This document shows, one piece after another, positions 51,470 through 62,440 of a DNA stretch of 64,000 bases. Numbering within the stretch: the stretch's first letter is position 1; each line of letters starts with the position of its first letter. The position numbers were made by a program, and so were the translations under genes. The DNA is from Myotis daubentonii (lineage: Eukaryota; Chordata; Mammalia; Chiroptera; Vespertilionidae), in assembly GCF_963259705.1 (NCBI RefSeq), contig NC_081861.1:102419726-102483725 (forward strand). Direction: 5' to 3'. The notes below the pieces were generated by a model. It made no database searches. It was not told where the DNA came from and saw nothing but the letters and a program-made list of their open reading frames with translations.

Positions 51470-51879
51470 GAATAGGATTGCTTAAGTGGGAGGGGGGAGA
51501 CTTTTTCAGCAGGAGGAGATGCTCTTGGCAGACAAAAATACAAAATCCGTATATCTGGACTGATGGCCAGCCATATGCACTATACTGCCAAACTGGTCAT
51601 TAAAAAATTGAACCGCTTTCTTACACCTTATACCAAACAGCTGTTGCCCTTAAAATCCCTCCTCAGCCCCCACCTTAGGTTCTGCCACGGAGGTTGTGAA
51701 TCAGACCCTGTTTCTGTCTCTGGGCCTGATCCACAGCCCCATCTGCAGTCAGTGCTGGGTTGCGGCACCTGAAGTGGCAACCCACTTCAGGACTGTAGGA
51801 CTGACTTCTAGTGTTCAGTTGTCTGTTTGGTAGTTTTGGATGTTACAGACCCTGGCTCTTTATATATATAGATACAAAT
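51470..51879. other. No gene or repeat recognised
   Basis: Single-copy-looking sequence between a Helitron and an L1. Confidence 0.35.
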
Positions 51880-53095
51880 ACTAATTACAAATTGATGTCA
51901 AAAGTATATGTGTCTTCTTGCTATTGAGTGGGATAAGTTCTTTATATATTTTGGAAATTCACCCCTTATCTGATGTATCTTGGACACATATGTCCTCCCA
52001 TTCAGTGGGCTCTGTTTTCATTTTGTTGATGGATTATTTTACTGTGTAAAAGCTTTTGTTTGATGTATTGCCATTTGTCTATTTTTTTCCTTTGTTTTCC
52101 TTGACCAATTAAAAAATGGACAAAGGACCTGAATAGACACTTCTTGAAAGAGGACATACAGATGGCCAAGAGACATATGAAAAAAATGCTCAAGGTCACT
52201 ATTCATCAGGGAGATGCAAATTAAAACCACAATGAGATATCACACCTCATCTGTCAAAATGTCTATCATCAACAAATCAACAAACAACAAGTGCTGGTGA
52301 GGGTGTGGAGAAAAAGGAACCCTATCTAGTACACTACTGATGGGAATGCAGACTGGTGCAGCCACTGTGGAAAACAGTATGGAGTTTCCTGAAAAAATTA
52401 AAAATGGAACTGCCTTTTGAGCCAGTGATTCCACTTCTGGGAATATATCTGAAGAAACTCAAAACACTAATTTGAAAGATATATGCACCCCTATGTTGAT
52501 TACGGTGTTATTTACAATAGCCAAGATCTGGAAACAGCCCAAGTGCCCATCAGTAGATGAGTGGATAAAAAGTGTTGGTACATTTACACAATAGAATGCT
52601 ACTCAGCCATGTAAAAAAAGAAAAAGGATCTCTTACCCTTTGTGACAGCATGGATGGACCTGGAGATTATTATGCTAAATGAAATAAGCCAGTCAGAGAA
52701 AGACAAATACCATATGACCTCACTTATATGTGGAATCTAATGAACAAAATAAACTGGAGAACAAAATAAAAACAGAGGCATGAATACATGCAACAGACTG
52801 ACAGCTGTCAGAAGGGAGTGGGTAGGGAGACTGGATGAAAGAAAGTGATTAGCCAAAAAACATATATACATAACATATAAACTCATACAGCAGTGTGGCA
52901 TTAGCCAGAGGGAATGTAGGGTGGGGGGAGGTGGAGGTGGGAAAAGGGGGGAAAATGGGGATGAAAATAAACTTTGCTTGGGACAATGGGCACACAATGC
53001 ATTGTGCAGATGATGCTTTGTTGAGTTGTACACTTGAAACCTGTATGGCTTTGTGAACCAGTGTCACTCCAATAAATTTAATAAAAAATTTAAGG
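51880..53095 (+). mobile_element. 5'-inverted L1 (twin priming)
   Basis: 52098-53095 is plus-strand L1 (end of ORF2 from aattaaaaaatggacaaagg, then 3' UTR, ending ccaataaatttaataaaa). 51880-52097 is the neighbouring upstream ORF2 segment in reverse orientation. This layout is the standard product of twin priming. Confidence 0.85.
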
Positions 53096-53364
53096 AAGAG
53101 AAAAAAGTATATATGACCTCTTCATACCCATAAACATATATTTAACTCTCAGAAATTATTTGTGCAGAAATATTTAGAGGTTATAACAACTTCTTAAAAA
53201 GTATAAACATCATATCATTTCTTTTATCTTTGTATTCACTTAGCTCAGTAAAACCTTGCCTCTGGAAGCTAAAAATTTTCCGTTTATATTTAGTTCAACT
53301 TTCGTTTCCAAGCAGTTATGCTTAAAGATTTGTGATCACATCATAAGACCTATAAATAAATTAG

Positions 53365-53665
53365 GTTGTAGTTCTGGCCAGTGTTGCTAAATGGTTATAA
53401 CATTGGCCCATGCACCAAATGGTTGTGGATTGAATTTCTGGTCAAGGGCATGTACCTGGGTTGCAGGTTCATTCTAGGCCCTGGTTGGGGTGCATGTAGG
53501 AGGCAACCAATTGCTGTGTCTCTTTCTCACATTAATGTTCCTCTCTCTCTCTCTCTCTCTCTCTCCCTCTCTCTCTCTTTCTCTCTCTCTTTTCCCCTCC
53601 TTCCCTCCATTCCGCTCTTTCTAAAAATCAATGGAAAAAAATATCCTGGGGTGAGGATTAACAAA
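53365..53665 (+). mobile_element. VES-type SINE with expanded CT tract
   Basis: Head ctggccagtgttgctaaatg, gggcatgtacctgggttgca, then a CT repeat and aaaaatcaatggaaaaa tail. Confidence 0.8.
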
Positions 53666-54082
53666 AAAATTACTTGTATACCTGAAACTAATAGAATATT
53701 GTTATATTATACTTAATAATATACTTAACTATACTTAAAATTTAAAATGAATAAATTAATAAAATACTATTCACCCTAAAAAAGATTTGTAGATATACAA
53801 TGAGTCTGTGATATGTGCTAAATTACTATAAGAACTGCAGCTGTAAATTGAGCAAATGTGGGTGAATGGCCTTGGTCCTGAAGGCTATAAGAGATTTGTA
53901 CAGAACACAATAAAGTAGCAGCACTGCTATTGGTCTTGGAGCTCATGGTACTTGGATTTTAGTCCTAACACAAATGACACTTCTTAACAGAACATTTTGT
54001 TTATTAATTTAAAGTGCTTAAAGTTATTTCATGGTGAAAACCTCATTAAAGGTCAATATAGAAAGATGTTCTTATATTGATA
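53666..54082. other. No gene or repeat recognised
   Basis: AT-rich. Nothing assigned. Confidence 0.35.
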
Positions 54083-55744
54083 CTAGTGGCCTGGTGCATG
54101 AAATTCATGCATGTGTGTGTGTGTGGGGGGGGTGTCTCTCAGCCCAGCCTGCACCCTCTCCAATCTGGGACCCCTCAGGGGATGTCCAACTGCCGATTTA
54201 GGCCCAATCCCACAGGCAGTCGGACATCCTTCTCACAATCCGGGACCACTGGCTCCTAACTTGGAGTGCCAGCAAGTCTTTATTTTTATTTATTTAATTT
54301 TTTTAGGGCAAAAGTCTATGATTTTTAATTAAAACTGAAAAACTGTCGGGGACAAGAATGACAAAGGACCCATCCTAGGTGGATGGGATCCTGGGGGTGG
54401 GGAGTAGGGAACATTGTTGACACAGTTGTCAGAATTCAAATGGGGTCTGTGGAGTGAACCTTAATACTATTTGAATGGAGATTTCCTCACGTGGTTGGTG
54501 GAGAATTGTTATGTAGGAGTGTCTGCTTTTGGGAAACACACAGGGGGGTATCCGGGCATCCTGTCATGTGTAGAGCATGCTCTCAAACAGCTCAGAAAAA
54601 GACTGGGGGAAATGGGCATATATGTGTAAAAATGCACACACCCACACACAGTCTAACTTTGCTTTTTTCGACTCCACCTTTGTGCACCTGCCTACTTGCT
54701 AAGATCTGTAACTTCAGAATCAAGGCTTGCAGAGCTTCCTCGGCCATTGGGCCACGGCCAGGGTGCAGGGACCCTGCAGACAGACCCACACAGTCCCAGC
54801 TGAGGTCCAACAGGTTCCACTGTTTTCTTGTTTCCGCTCCAGTATGTGAACTGGGGTCTGTTTTGCGACAGGTTCCTTTGGGGCTTTGGCATTTCTGTGC
54901 TTCCTGGTGGCGTTTGGCTTTGTGGGATGGTCAAGCTGGCACTCCAGTGGCTGCGGGTTCCCTGAGCCCAAGAAGACTGTGCGGTAAAATACGGAGAAAA
55001 GATCGCGTCGTAAGCAAGTTCAGGCTGCCCCATTTCAACCTTAAGGAATCAACAGCGCCCATCACATATGGTGTCCTTTCAACGGAAACACAGAGAGTGC
55101 TGCCCTGAGCACACACGGTGCCGGCTCACCAGGGCCCACAGACCAGCAGCGATGGCCACTTGCAGGTGACATCATGAAGTTGTGACGCTGAGGTGACGCC
55201 GGGGGTGAGTCCGGTTGCCAGGGTCACGTCTTGGCCCATGTCCAGGCCTATGTGCTGGGCACTGACAGGCGGCTCAGAGGACTGACATAGCCATGTCGAT
55301 ACCGCCGCAGTTTCTCTATGCATATTTAAATCATCCGTGTTCTTCCGGAAAGAAGGGCTTTTCCTCCCACTCTGGACAGCCACGCTCCCCTGGTGGCGCT
55401 CGAGGACTTGGGGCCTACCTGGCAACCCAGTTTCGCTGACCCCGTGGGCCACTGCCCTAACAGCTCCGTACCTCTGCGGCCCATCACACAGCCCACCGGT
55501 GCCATCCAGCGCAGTCCGTCCAGCATGGTCCGTCCATCTGCTTGGCTCTGGAGGTCGCCCGGCCACATGCGCTCGGGCTGCTTCCACCTGGACTCCACTT
55601 TTCCATACCTGGTGGGCCCAGTGCGCCTGCATGGAGCTACCGCCTGGGCTCTGCTTTCCCCCGCCTGGCGGTGGGTCCAGTGCGCCTGTGCAGAGCTCAG
55701 GACCCCGTCTGGTCTTGCCCGCCCTAGTCTATTATTAGTATAGA
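54083..55744 (-). mobile_element. HeliBat-type Helitron with foreign interior
   Basis: The 3' end is typical (CTAG at 54086-54083, palindrome catgaatttcatg), followed by HeliBat body to about 54270. The 5' end reads TCTATACTAATAATAG at 55744. Flanking bases are A (54082) and T (55745). Between about 54275 and 55330-55690 is sequence not seen in the other HeliBats here: first a T/A-rich part, then a GC- and CpG-richer stretch. It could be captured host DNA or a later retrocopy. I do not recognise the source. Confidence 0.65.
54592..55116 (-). pseudogene. Possible gene fragment inside the Helitron
   Basis: Minus-strand frames 55033-54692 (113 codons) and 54810-54592 overlap in different phases. 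The second has MAEEALQALILKLQILASRQVHKGG, which looks like real protein sequence. A poly-T/A-rich stretch at 54275-54303 would be the tail of an antisense transcript copy. The origin is not recognised. An alternative plus-strand frame (54491-55108) has no motif either. Confidence 0.3.
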
Positions 55745-55763
55745 TTAAAAATATATATATGGA

Positions 55764-56020
55764 CCCTAACCGGTTTGCCTCAGTGGATAGAGTGTTGGCC
55801 TGAGAACCAAAGGGTCCTGGGTTCGATTCTGGTCAAGGGCACGTACCTTGGTTGCAGGCTTCTTCCCGGCCTGGGCCCTGGTTGGGGCTCATGCAGGAGG
55901 CAACCAATTGATGTGTTTCTTTCACATCAACGTTTCTTTCTGTCTTTCCCTCTCTCTTCCACTATCTCTAAAAATCAATGGAAAAATATCCTCAGGTGAG
56001 GATTAAAATATATATATATA
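55764..56020 (+). mobile_element. VES SINE
   Basis: Head aaccggtttgcctcagtgga; tail aaaaatcaatggaaaaatat. Flanked by A/T repeats ending atatggac / atatggga. Confidence 0.85.
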
Positions 56021-56410
56021 TGGGATTATTATTTTTTGCCTGGACCACAGTGTGACATTGTGTGGTATACTTACTGGTTTATATTTTTGTGACTTCCAAA
56101 TGAAAATAATTCCAGGAAAGCATCACATTAAAGCTATTTTTAAAATCCTTGACACATTTTCAGTAGTCGTCACTTTATATAAATTGATGAAATATTTAAA
56201 TGTAAAACAAATAAAATCAAAGTTTTAGAAGAAAGTATATACATTTTCTTGGAGAGGGTTTGAGAAAGGCATCAGACAAATCAGAAACGAAAAATAAAGG
56301 ACATAACCTGTAAAATTTCTGTATGTCAAAACAACAACCCATCATAAAACAAAATTAAAAGACAAACATAAATGAGGAAAACATATAAACTATTTGGCTC
56401 AAACATTTAA
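56021..56410. other. AT-rich, nothing assigned
   Basis: No clear family. Some stretches (aaaataaaggacataacctg, acaacccatcataaaac) could be old L1 but are too diverged to call. Confidence 0.3.
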
Positions 56411-56426
56411 CAAATAAGGACTTCTT

Positions 56427-56639
56427 TTTTTTTCCTTTTTAAATATTTTATTGATTTTTTACAGAGAGGGATAGAGAGTTAGAAACATCCATGAGAGAGA
56501 AACATCGATCAGCTGCCTTCTGCACACCCCCCACTGGGGATGTGCCCGCAACCAAGGTACATGCCCTTGACCGGAATCGAACCTGGGACCTTTCACTTCA
56601 CAGGCCGACGCTCTATCCACTGAGCCAAATCGGTTAGGG
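56427..56639 (-). mobile_element. VES SINE, young-looking
   Basis: Near-consensus antisense copy. The 16-bp duplication caaataaggacttctt is at 56411-56426 and 56640-56655. Confidence 0.92.
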
Positions 56640-56724
56640 CAAATAAGGACTTCTTATCAATTACTAATAAAAAGATGAATGACACAATAGACAAAGGAGC
56701 AAAGGAATACTATGTTATTTTTTT

Positions 56725-57130
56725 TAAATAAGAGTTTATTTGAGCCAAACTGATGACATGCTGGGAAGCAAGATCTCAATTGCTGCTGAATGTTATATTC
56801 TTTATGCTCCTAGTAGTTGAGACTCAATTCAGGGGGTGTTTTCTTCAAAGATGGCTCCTGAAACACAGAGCCTAGACTTTTATCTACAAAGGCTTAGTTT
56901 AGCTTTTCTTTTAATAGAGGCGTAAGTGAAAAATTAACCTTATAACCTTTTAGCTTTCCTTTCAAAATAGGAAGCATAAACTAGTACCTCCATAAATTAA
57001 CCGGCCACATTAGTAAGTGTTGCTTCTATAATCAGAATATCAAAATCTATTCTGAAACACACAAAATGTAACAGTACAATGAAAGACAAGCAAGGGCTTG
57101 AGCCCTTGAACATTATGCAGTGACCTGTGA
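56725..57130 (-). mobile_element. ERV LTR fragment
   Basis: Shares agtttatttgagccaaactg and ctgggaagca with the LTRs at 37470 and 45104, then diverges. Confidence 0.5.
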
Positions 57131-57145
57131 CCTGGTTCCTTTCTT

Positions 57146-57442
57146 TTTATTTTATTTATTTTCATTTGTTAATCCTCACCTGAGGATATTTTTCCATTGA
57201 TTTTTTAGAAAGAGTGGAAGGGAGAGGGAGAGATGTGAGAGAGACACATCAATTGATTGCCTCCCGCACTTCTCCCAACCAACTGAGGTCCTTGACCGAA
57301 ATCGAACCTGGGACTCTCCAGTTCATCGACCGATGCTATTCACTGAGGCAAATCAGCTAGAGTTACTTTATTTTATTTTTATTTTATTGTTAATCCTCAT
57401 TGAAGATATTTTTTCCATTGGTTTTTAGAGAGAGTGGAAGGG

Positions 57443-57485
<43 letters not shown>

Positions 57486-57655
57486 AACATTGATGTGAGA
57501 GAGACATATCAATTTCTTGCCTCCCTAATACTACAACCATGGCGGGGGGATCAAACCTGCAACCCAGGTACATGCCCTTGACCAGGAATCCAACCCGAGA
57601 CTCTTTGAGTCTGAGGGTCAATGCTCTAACCATTGAACCAAGTGAGCCAGGGCCA
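57146..57655 (-). mobile_element. Two adjacent antisense VES-type SINEs
   Basis: Units at about 57146-57362 and 57380-57655, each with aatcctca...gaggatatttttccattg at the tail side and a head complement. The second includes a (GA)n expansion. Outer flanks are acctggttccttt / acttggttccttt. Confidence 0.82.
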
Positions 57656-57878
57656 CTTGGTTCCTTTCAATGGACCTGTCAGAATCACAGTGACTGCACC
57701 CTAACAACCAAGTGTTACTGGGAAAGTTTCTGCACAGGGCAACGTGGCACCATATAAATTCCTGGTCACTAACCTCAATTGGCTCTTAACTCTGCTCAGC
57801 AATCTTACCATATATCTTTGGTCAACACATGCTTCAAATACCCCACAAACCCTTTTTATTTTACTCAAACCTCTAACA

Positions 57879-58097
57879 CAGGGGTCTTCAAACTTTTTAA
57901 ACGGGGGTCCAGTTCACTGTCCCTCAGACCGTTGGAGGGCCGGACTATAGTTTAAAAAATAACTATGAACAAATTCCTATGCACAATGCACATATCTTAT
58001 TTTGAAGTAAAAAAACAAAATGGGAACAAATACAATATTTGTATTTGCATGTGGCCCGTGGGGCCGTAGTTTGAGGACACCCCCCCCCCCCCCCCCG
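57879..58097 (-). mobile_element. Non-autonomous hAT element
   Basis: caggggtcttcaaactttt at the left, gtagtttgaggacacccc at the right with a C run. The 8-bp duplication ctctaaca / ctctaacc is at 57871-57878 and 58098-58105. Confidence 0.82.
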
Positions 58098-58105
58098 CTC
58101 TAACC

Positions 58106-58738
58106 ATGCTATTTCAAACCCCTTTGTCACTCTGAGTAGGTGACCTTCTTATTTCACAGAGTTGATATCCAATGGGCAATCTCTCACCTTTTTTCCTGCT
58201 GTGAAACATAATCTGCACCCATTCTCACTTCTCTTTGTATTGTTAAACCAGAAGAAGTAGTTTTCCCACCTCTGTTGAGTGGCTATTATCTCACTCAGTA
58301 AATATTTATTGGATAGAAGGCCCAATCCAGGTCCCAGGAAAAGTTAGGAATTTGAATTGAATAGTTTGAATGGAGCTTTGTTCTTTATTGAACCACTCTC
58401 AGCATGAAAACATAAACTAGGTTATAACAGGTAAAGAGTATGCTTCCTGTAGAAAGGATAGGCACTGTTTCTTGGAAATTTGTGTATGTGCATGTGTGTG
58501 CATACTAGATTGAAAGGTAATTTTTCTTTACTGTGGTAACTGGTCAAAAAAGTGAAAAGCTTTGATGTCAAAGGTGAAAGTATCAATAAAGTCATAAACA
58601 AAAGCAAGTCAATGAGAAAGAGAAAGAAAAATGTATAAATATTGTAAAGGAAGAGACAACTATCACTGTTTGCAGACAATGATTTTCTTCTAGAAAATTA
58701 GAGAGTATATAGTTTAAAAGTTACATCTTATTCATATT
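58106..58738. other. Single-copy stretch, nothing assigned
   Basis: No gene or repeat recognised. Confidence 0.4.
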
Positions 58739-58744
58739 GTTTTT

Positions 58745-60302
58745 TTCTTTTTTTGATTAATTAAATCTTTATTGTTCAGATTATTACATTTGTTCCCCTT
58801 TTTACCCCCCATAACTCCCCTCCACCCAGTTCCCGCCCCACCCTCCTCCCTCACTCCCCACCCACTGTCCTCATCCATACGTGCACAATTTTTGTCCAGT
58901 CTCTTCCCGCATCTCCCTCACTCCTTTCCCTCCATAGAATAGTCAGTCCACTCCCTTTCTATGCCCCTGATTCTATTATATTCACCAGTTCATTCTGTTC
59001 ATCAGATTATTCACTTGATTTTCAGATTCACTTGTTGATAGATGTGTATTTGTTGTTCATAATTTGTATCTTTACCTTTTTCTTCTTCTTCCTCTTCTTA
59101 AAGGATACCTTTCAGCATTTCATATGATACTGGTTTGGTGGTGATGAACTTCTTTAGCGTTTCCTTATCTGTGAAGCTCTTTATCTGACCTTCAATTCTG
59201 AATGATAGCTTTGCTGGATAAAGTAATCTTGGTTGTAGGTTCTTGGCATTCATCACTTTGAATATTTCTTGCCACTCCCTTCTGGCCTGCAAAGTTTCTG
59301 TTGAGAAATCAGCTGACAGTCGTATGGGTACTCCCTTGTAGGTAACTGACTTTCTTTCTCTTGCTGCTTTGAAGATTCTCTCTTTGTCTTTTGCTCTTGG
59401 CATTTTAATTATGATGTGTCTTGGTGTGGTCCTCTTTGGATTCCTTTTGTTTGGGGTTCTCTGTGCTTCCTGGACCTGTAAGTCTATTTCTTTCACCAGG
59501 TGGTGAAGTTTTCTGTCATTATTTCTTCAAATAGGTTTTCAATATCTTGATCTCTCTCATCATCTGGCACCCCTATAATTCTGATGTTGGTACGCTTGAA
59601 GCTGTCCCAGAGGCTCTTTACACTATCTTCGTATTTTCGGATTCTTTTTTCATTTTGCTTTTCTGGTTGGGTGTTTTTTGCTTCTTCGCATTTCAAATCT
59701 TTGACTTGATTCTTGTGATCCTCTCATCTGCTGTTGGGAGTCTGTATAATATTCTTTATTTCAGTCAATGTATGCTTAATTTCTAGTTGGTCCTTTATCA
59801 CAACCTTGAGGGTCTCATTAGATTTCTTGTAGGTCTCATTAAGTTTATCGGCAGTTTCTAGAAAATTCTTGAAAAACCTTAAAAGTGTGGTTTTGAACTC
59901 TGTATCCAGTCGTTTGCTTTCCTCCATTTCTGTCATTTGTGTCCTTTTTCTTTGTCTACACATTTTTTATGCTTCCCTGTGTTGATAAAGTGGTTTTCTG
60001 TGCTAAGTGTCTTCTAGGGCCCAGTGGTTCAGCCTCCCCAATTACCTGAGGAGGACACTTTTGGTGCACCCCCTTGTGGTCTTTGTGCACAGTCTTGTTG
60101 TAGTTAAGCCTTGATTGTTGTAGGATCACTGGGAGGAATTGACCTCCATGCCAATTGGCTGTGAAAATCAGCTGTGTCTGCAGAGGGAGAACTTCTGTGC
60201 TGGAGACACCCCTCCGGGGCAAGACTTGCTTCAATGGGGCTTTGGTGCTCACTGAGTCTGCCCCCTGAGTGTGTCCTTTATGGTTCCACGGAGCTGCAAA
60301 AC
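58745..60302 (-). mobile_element. HAL1-like element, 5'-truncated
   Basis: The same 3' UTR, ORF1 and part of the 5' UTR as the copies at 26266 and 49112. It breaks off in the 5' UTR near 60302 (gttccacggagctgcaaa). Confidence 0.87.
59098..59963 (-). pseudogene. HAL1-like ORF1, disrupted
   Basis: The frame starts MCRQRKRTQMTEMEE. A stop follows NSR near 59724, and a frameshift lies near 59500 (EIMTENF then a phase change). The coiled coil (ADKLNETYKKSNETLK), NIRIIGVPDDE and ARREWQEIFKVMN are recognisable. Confidence 0.85.
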
Positions 60303-60865
60303 CTCCTTTTGTTTTTTTAAGCAATCACAAAAATTTAATTCACATTTGTTCAACCATTCATATCCACATTCAAATCTTCTATGTGTAGCTTACAGTTATC
60401 CATAAATTGGTGAGTGATCAGGGCTGTATGATTTTGATAAATTTACAAGAAAATGAGAGACAGCATCTGTTAAATTTACATATAATACCCTAGCATTGTT
60501 TACTTCTTGTGCATTTTGTTGGTTTTCCTGGCATATTTTTCCTACCCTTTCATTTTTTAACCTTTTAAAATTGTTGACAGTATTATAGATAGCTCCCATT
60601 TCCCCGCCTTGCCCCTCTCCACCCAGCCTTAACTCCAACCCAGGCCTTCTTTTGATTGAAATATATATACAGAAAAGTGTACATTTCATAAGCCTGATGA
60701 AATTTCCTAAATCAAGTACACTCAAGTAATGAGTAGCCATTCAGCAAACAGAACATTGTTAGGAGCCTGGAGGCCCCTTGTGTTCCTTTCAGTCACTACT
60801 CACCCTTTGCCCCCTACGTAATTAAAACAAATTTAACAGTTTTATTTATTTAGTTAGTTTTAAAT
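60303..60865. other. Mostly unassigned, possible old L1 3' end
   Basis: 60550-60650 (ttgacagtattatagatagc, a C-rich stretch) resembles an old antisense L1 3' UTR. The rest is not recognised. Confidence 0.3.
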
Positions 60866-60869
60866 TTAT

Positions 60870-61122
60870 TTTTATTTTTTGTTAATCCTCACCTGAGGAT
60901 ATTTTTCCATTGATTTTTAGGGAGAGTGGAAGAGAGAGGGAAAGAGAGAGAAACATTGATGTGAGAGAAACACATTGATTGGTTGCCTCTTGCATAAGCC
61001 CTGACCAGGGCCTGGGCTGAGGAGGAGCCACAACCAAGGTACGTGCCATTGACCAGAATCAAACCCAGGACCTTTTGGTCTGCAGGCCAACACTCTCTCC
61101 ACTGACCCAAACTGGCCAAGGA
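60870..61122 (-). mobile_element. VES SINE
   Basis: Antisense copy of the longer type (aatcctcacctgaggatat at the tail side, ccactgacccaaactggcca at the head). Confidence 0.87.
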
Positions 61123-61276
61123 ATTTATCAACAGATTTAAAATGCTGCCTATAAGTTGAATTACTATAAACAAAATCATACTCTATACTTGCTATATAGA
61201 AATAACCTTTTGTAATGCAAGCAATCATTTGTTATCAACTGAACTTTGATATATATCTGGTTTTGTTAAAGCAGAG

Positions 61277-61735
61277 TGCAGAGAGCGCCTGGGAAGGTAC
61301 ATGGGTATTTCTTTATTATCATCTGAAGCCAGTGGCGTTGGCAAAGCCATGTCCTGGAAACATGTTTTGCTAAAAGGCAGGAGTGTTGTCAGCTTGACCT
61401 TCAGCCCAGGTGCCAGGGGGTGGGTTTTGTTATTTAAATCCAGCCAAGCACCAGGAATGAATATGACTCAGTTCCATCCAAGAATGCAAATAATCTCCTT
61501 TGTCTTGACTTTTGGTAAAACTTCCTGTTTTTTGCTGTATAAAATAAATACACTGTATCAACTCTGGGTCCCTGTCCCCATTTCTGTCCTAGTCAGAGGA
61601 CAGTGGTCCCACCCAGCCCCAGCTTTTTTCTTCCATCTCTGTGTCTGTCTCATTTTCTCAATCCCAGCTGCCCCTACTCAAGAACCAGACCGCTCTCTAG
61701 CCACGCTGGACATGGAGAAGAGAGATATATTTACC
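61277..61735 (+). mobile_element. Probable 5' LTR of a betaretrovirus-like ERV
   Basis: A promoter-like box (tgtataaaataaatacac) lies near 61537, followed by R/U5-like CT-rich sequence. A TGGCGACCC motif at 61738 may be the primer-binding site. The left edge is uncertain. The gag start at 61883 follows at the expected distance. Confidence 0.55.
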
Positions 61736-61882
61736 TCTGGCGACCCAGATCCAGGGACTTGAGTACAGGGGAACGCTCGGAAGTCATGTGAGGTGGTCTC
61801 TCCAAGAAGTGCCCTGTGCAGCAGATTAAACTAGTAAGGTAAGGAGCAGATTGTTGTAAATTGTATTAGCTGGGTGTAAAAC

Positions 61883-62440
61883 ATGGGTAATTCAGGGTCT
61901 CAGGAAAGAGATCTCTACTCTCAAATGCTTAAAGTTATGCTCAAAGCTCGAGGATGCTCTGTTAAGTGTAGTCAGATTCTTGATTTCTTAAGTTCTGTTA
62001 ATGAATCTTGCCCTTGGTTTCCTGAAGAAGGAACCGTCAACTTTCAAACATGGGAAAAGGTCGGAAAGCAGTTGTGTGACGGATACACAGCAGAAGGTCC
62101 AGAGAAGATTCCTATTCCTACATGGTCTTTAATTCGTGATTGCCTTGATCCAGCACAGGAGAGTTTAAGAATGTCTAAGCAGGGTGTAGCCACGGCTTTA
62201 CAGCCTACAGTGGAGGGGTGTGAATCTCATATAATACCACTTCCCCCCTCTGTGCCTCCTCTGCCTTTGCTGTCGCTCTTGCGACCACAGTTGAGAGCCC
62301 ACCTGATAAAGATTTACCTCGTAATTATGAGCAAGAGCGAGTTTGAGGCAGAGCGGGACAAGCATCACTGTGAGTGGGATGACTCAGATGATAAGAAAGG
62401 TTTTGCTCATAGCTGGATGCAGGCGCTTGGCCGAAAGTGA
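61883..62440 (+). pseudogene. Betaretrovirus-like gag, matrix portion, truncated
   Basis: An ATG with glycine at position 2 (a myristoylation-type start) opens a 185-codon frame. The first 95 or so residues look like a betaretroviral matrix domain: CPWFPEEGTVNFQTWEKVG, then IPIPTWSLIRDCLDP. Matrix directs Gag to membranes. Beyond about residue 135 the frame loses family resemblance, while another phase reads on (near 62290), so a frameshift is likely. A whole gag would be several hundred codons. It cannot make a complete polyprotein. Confidence 0.75.

Noticed and set aside
54491..55108. A 205-codon plus-strand ORF as a real gene
   Set aside because: No start context, motif or splice support. 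It lies in foreign sequence within a Helitron, and the minus strand gives the more protein-like reading.
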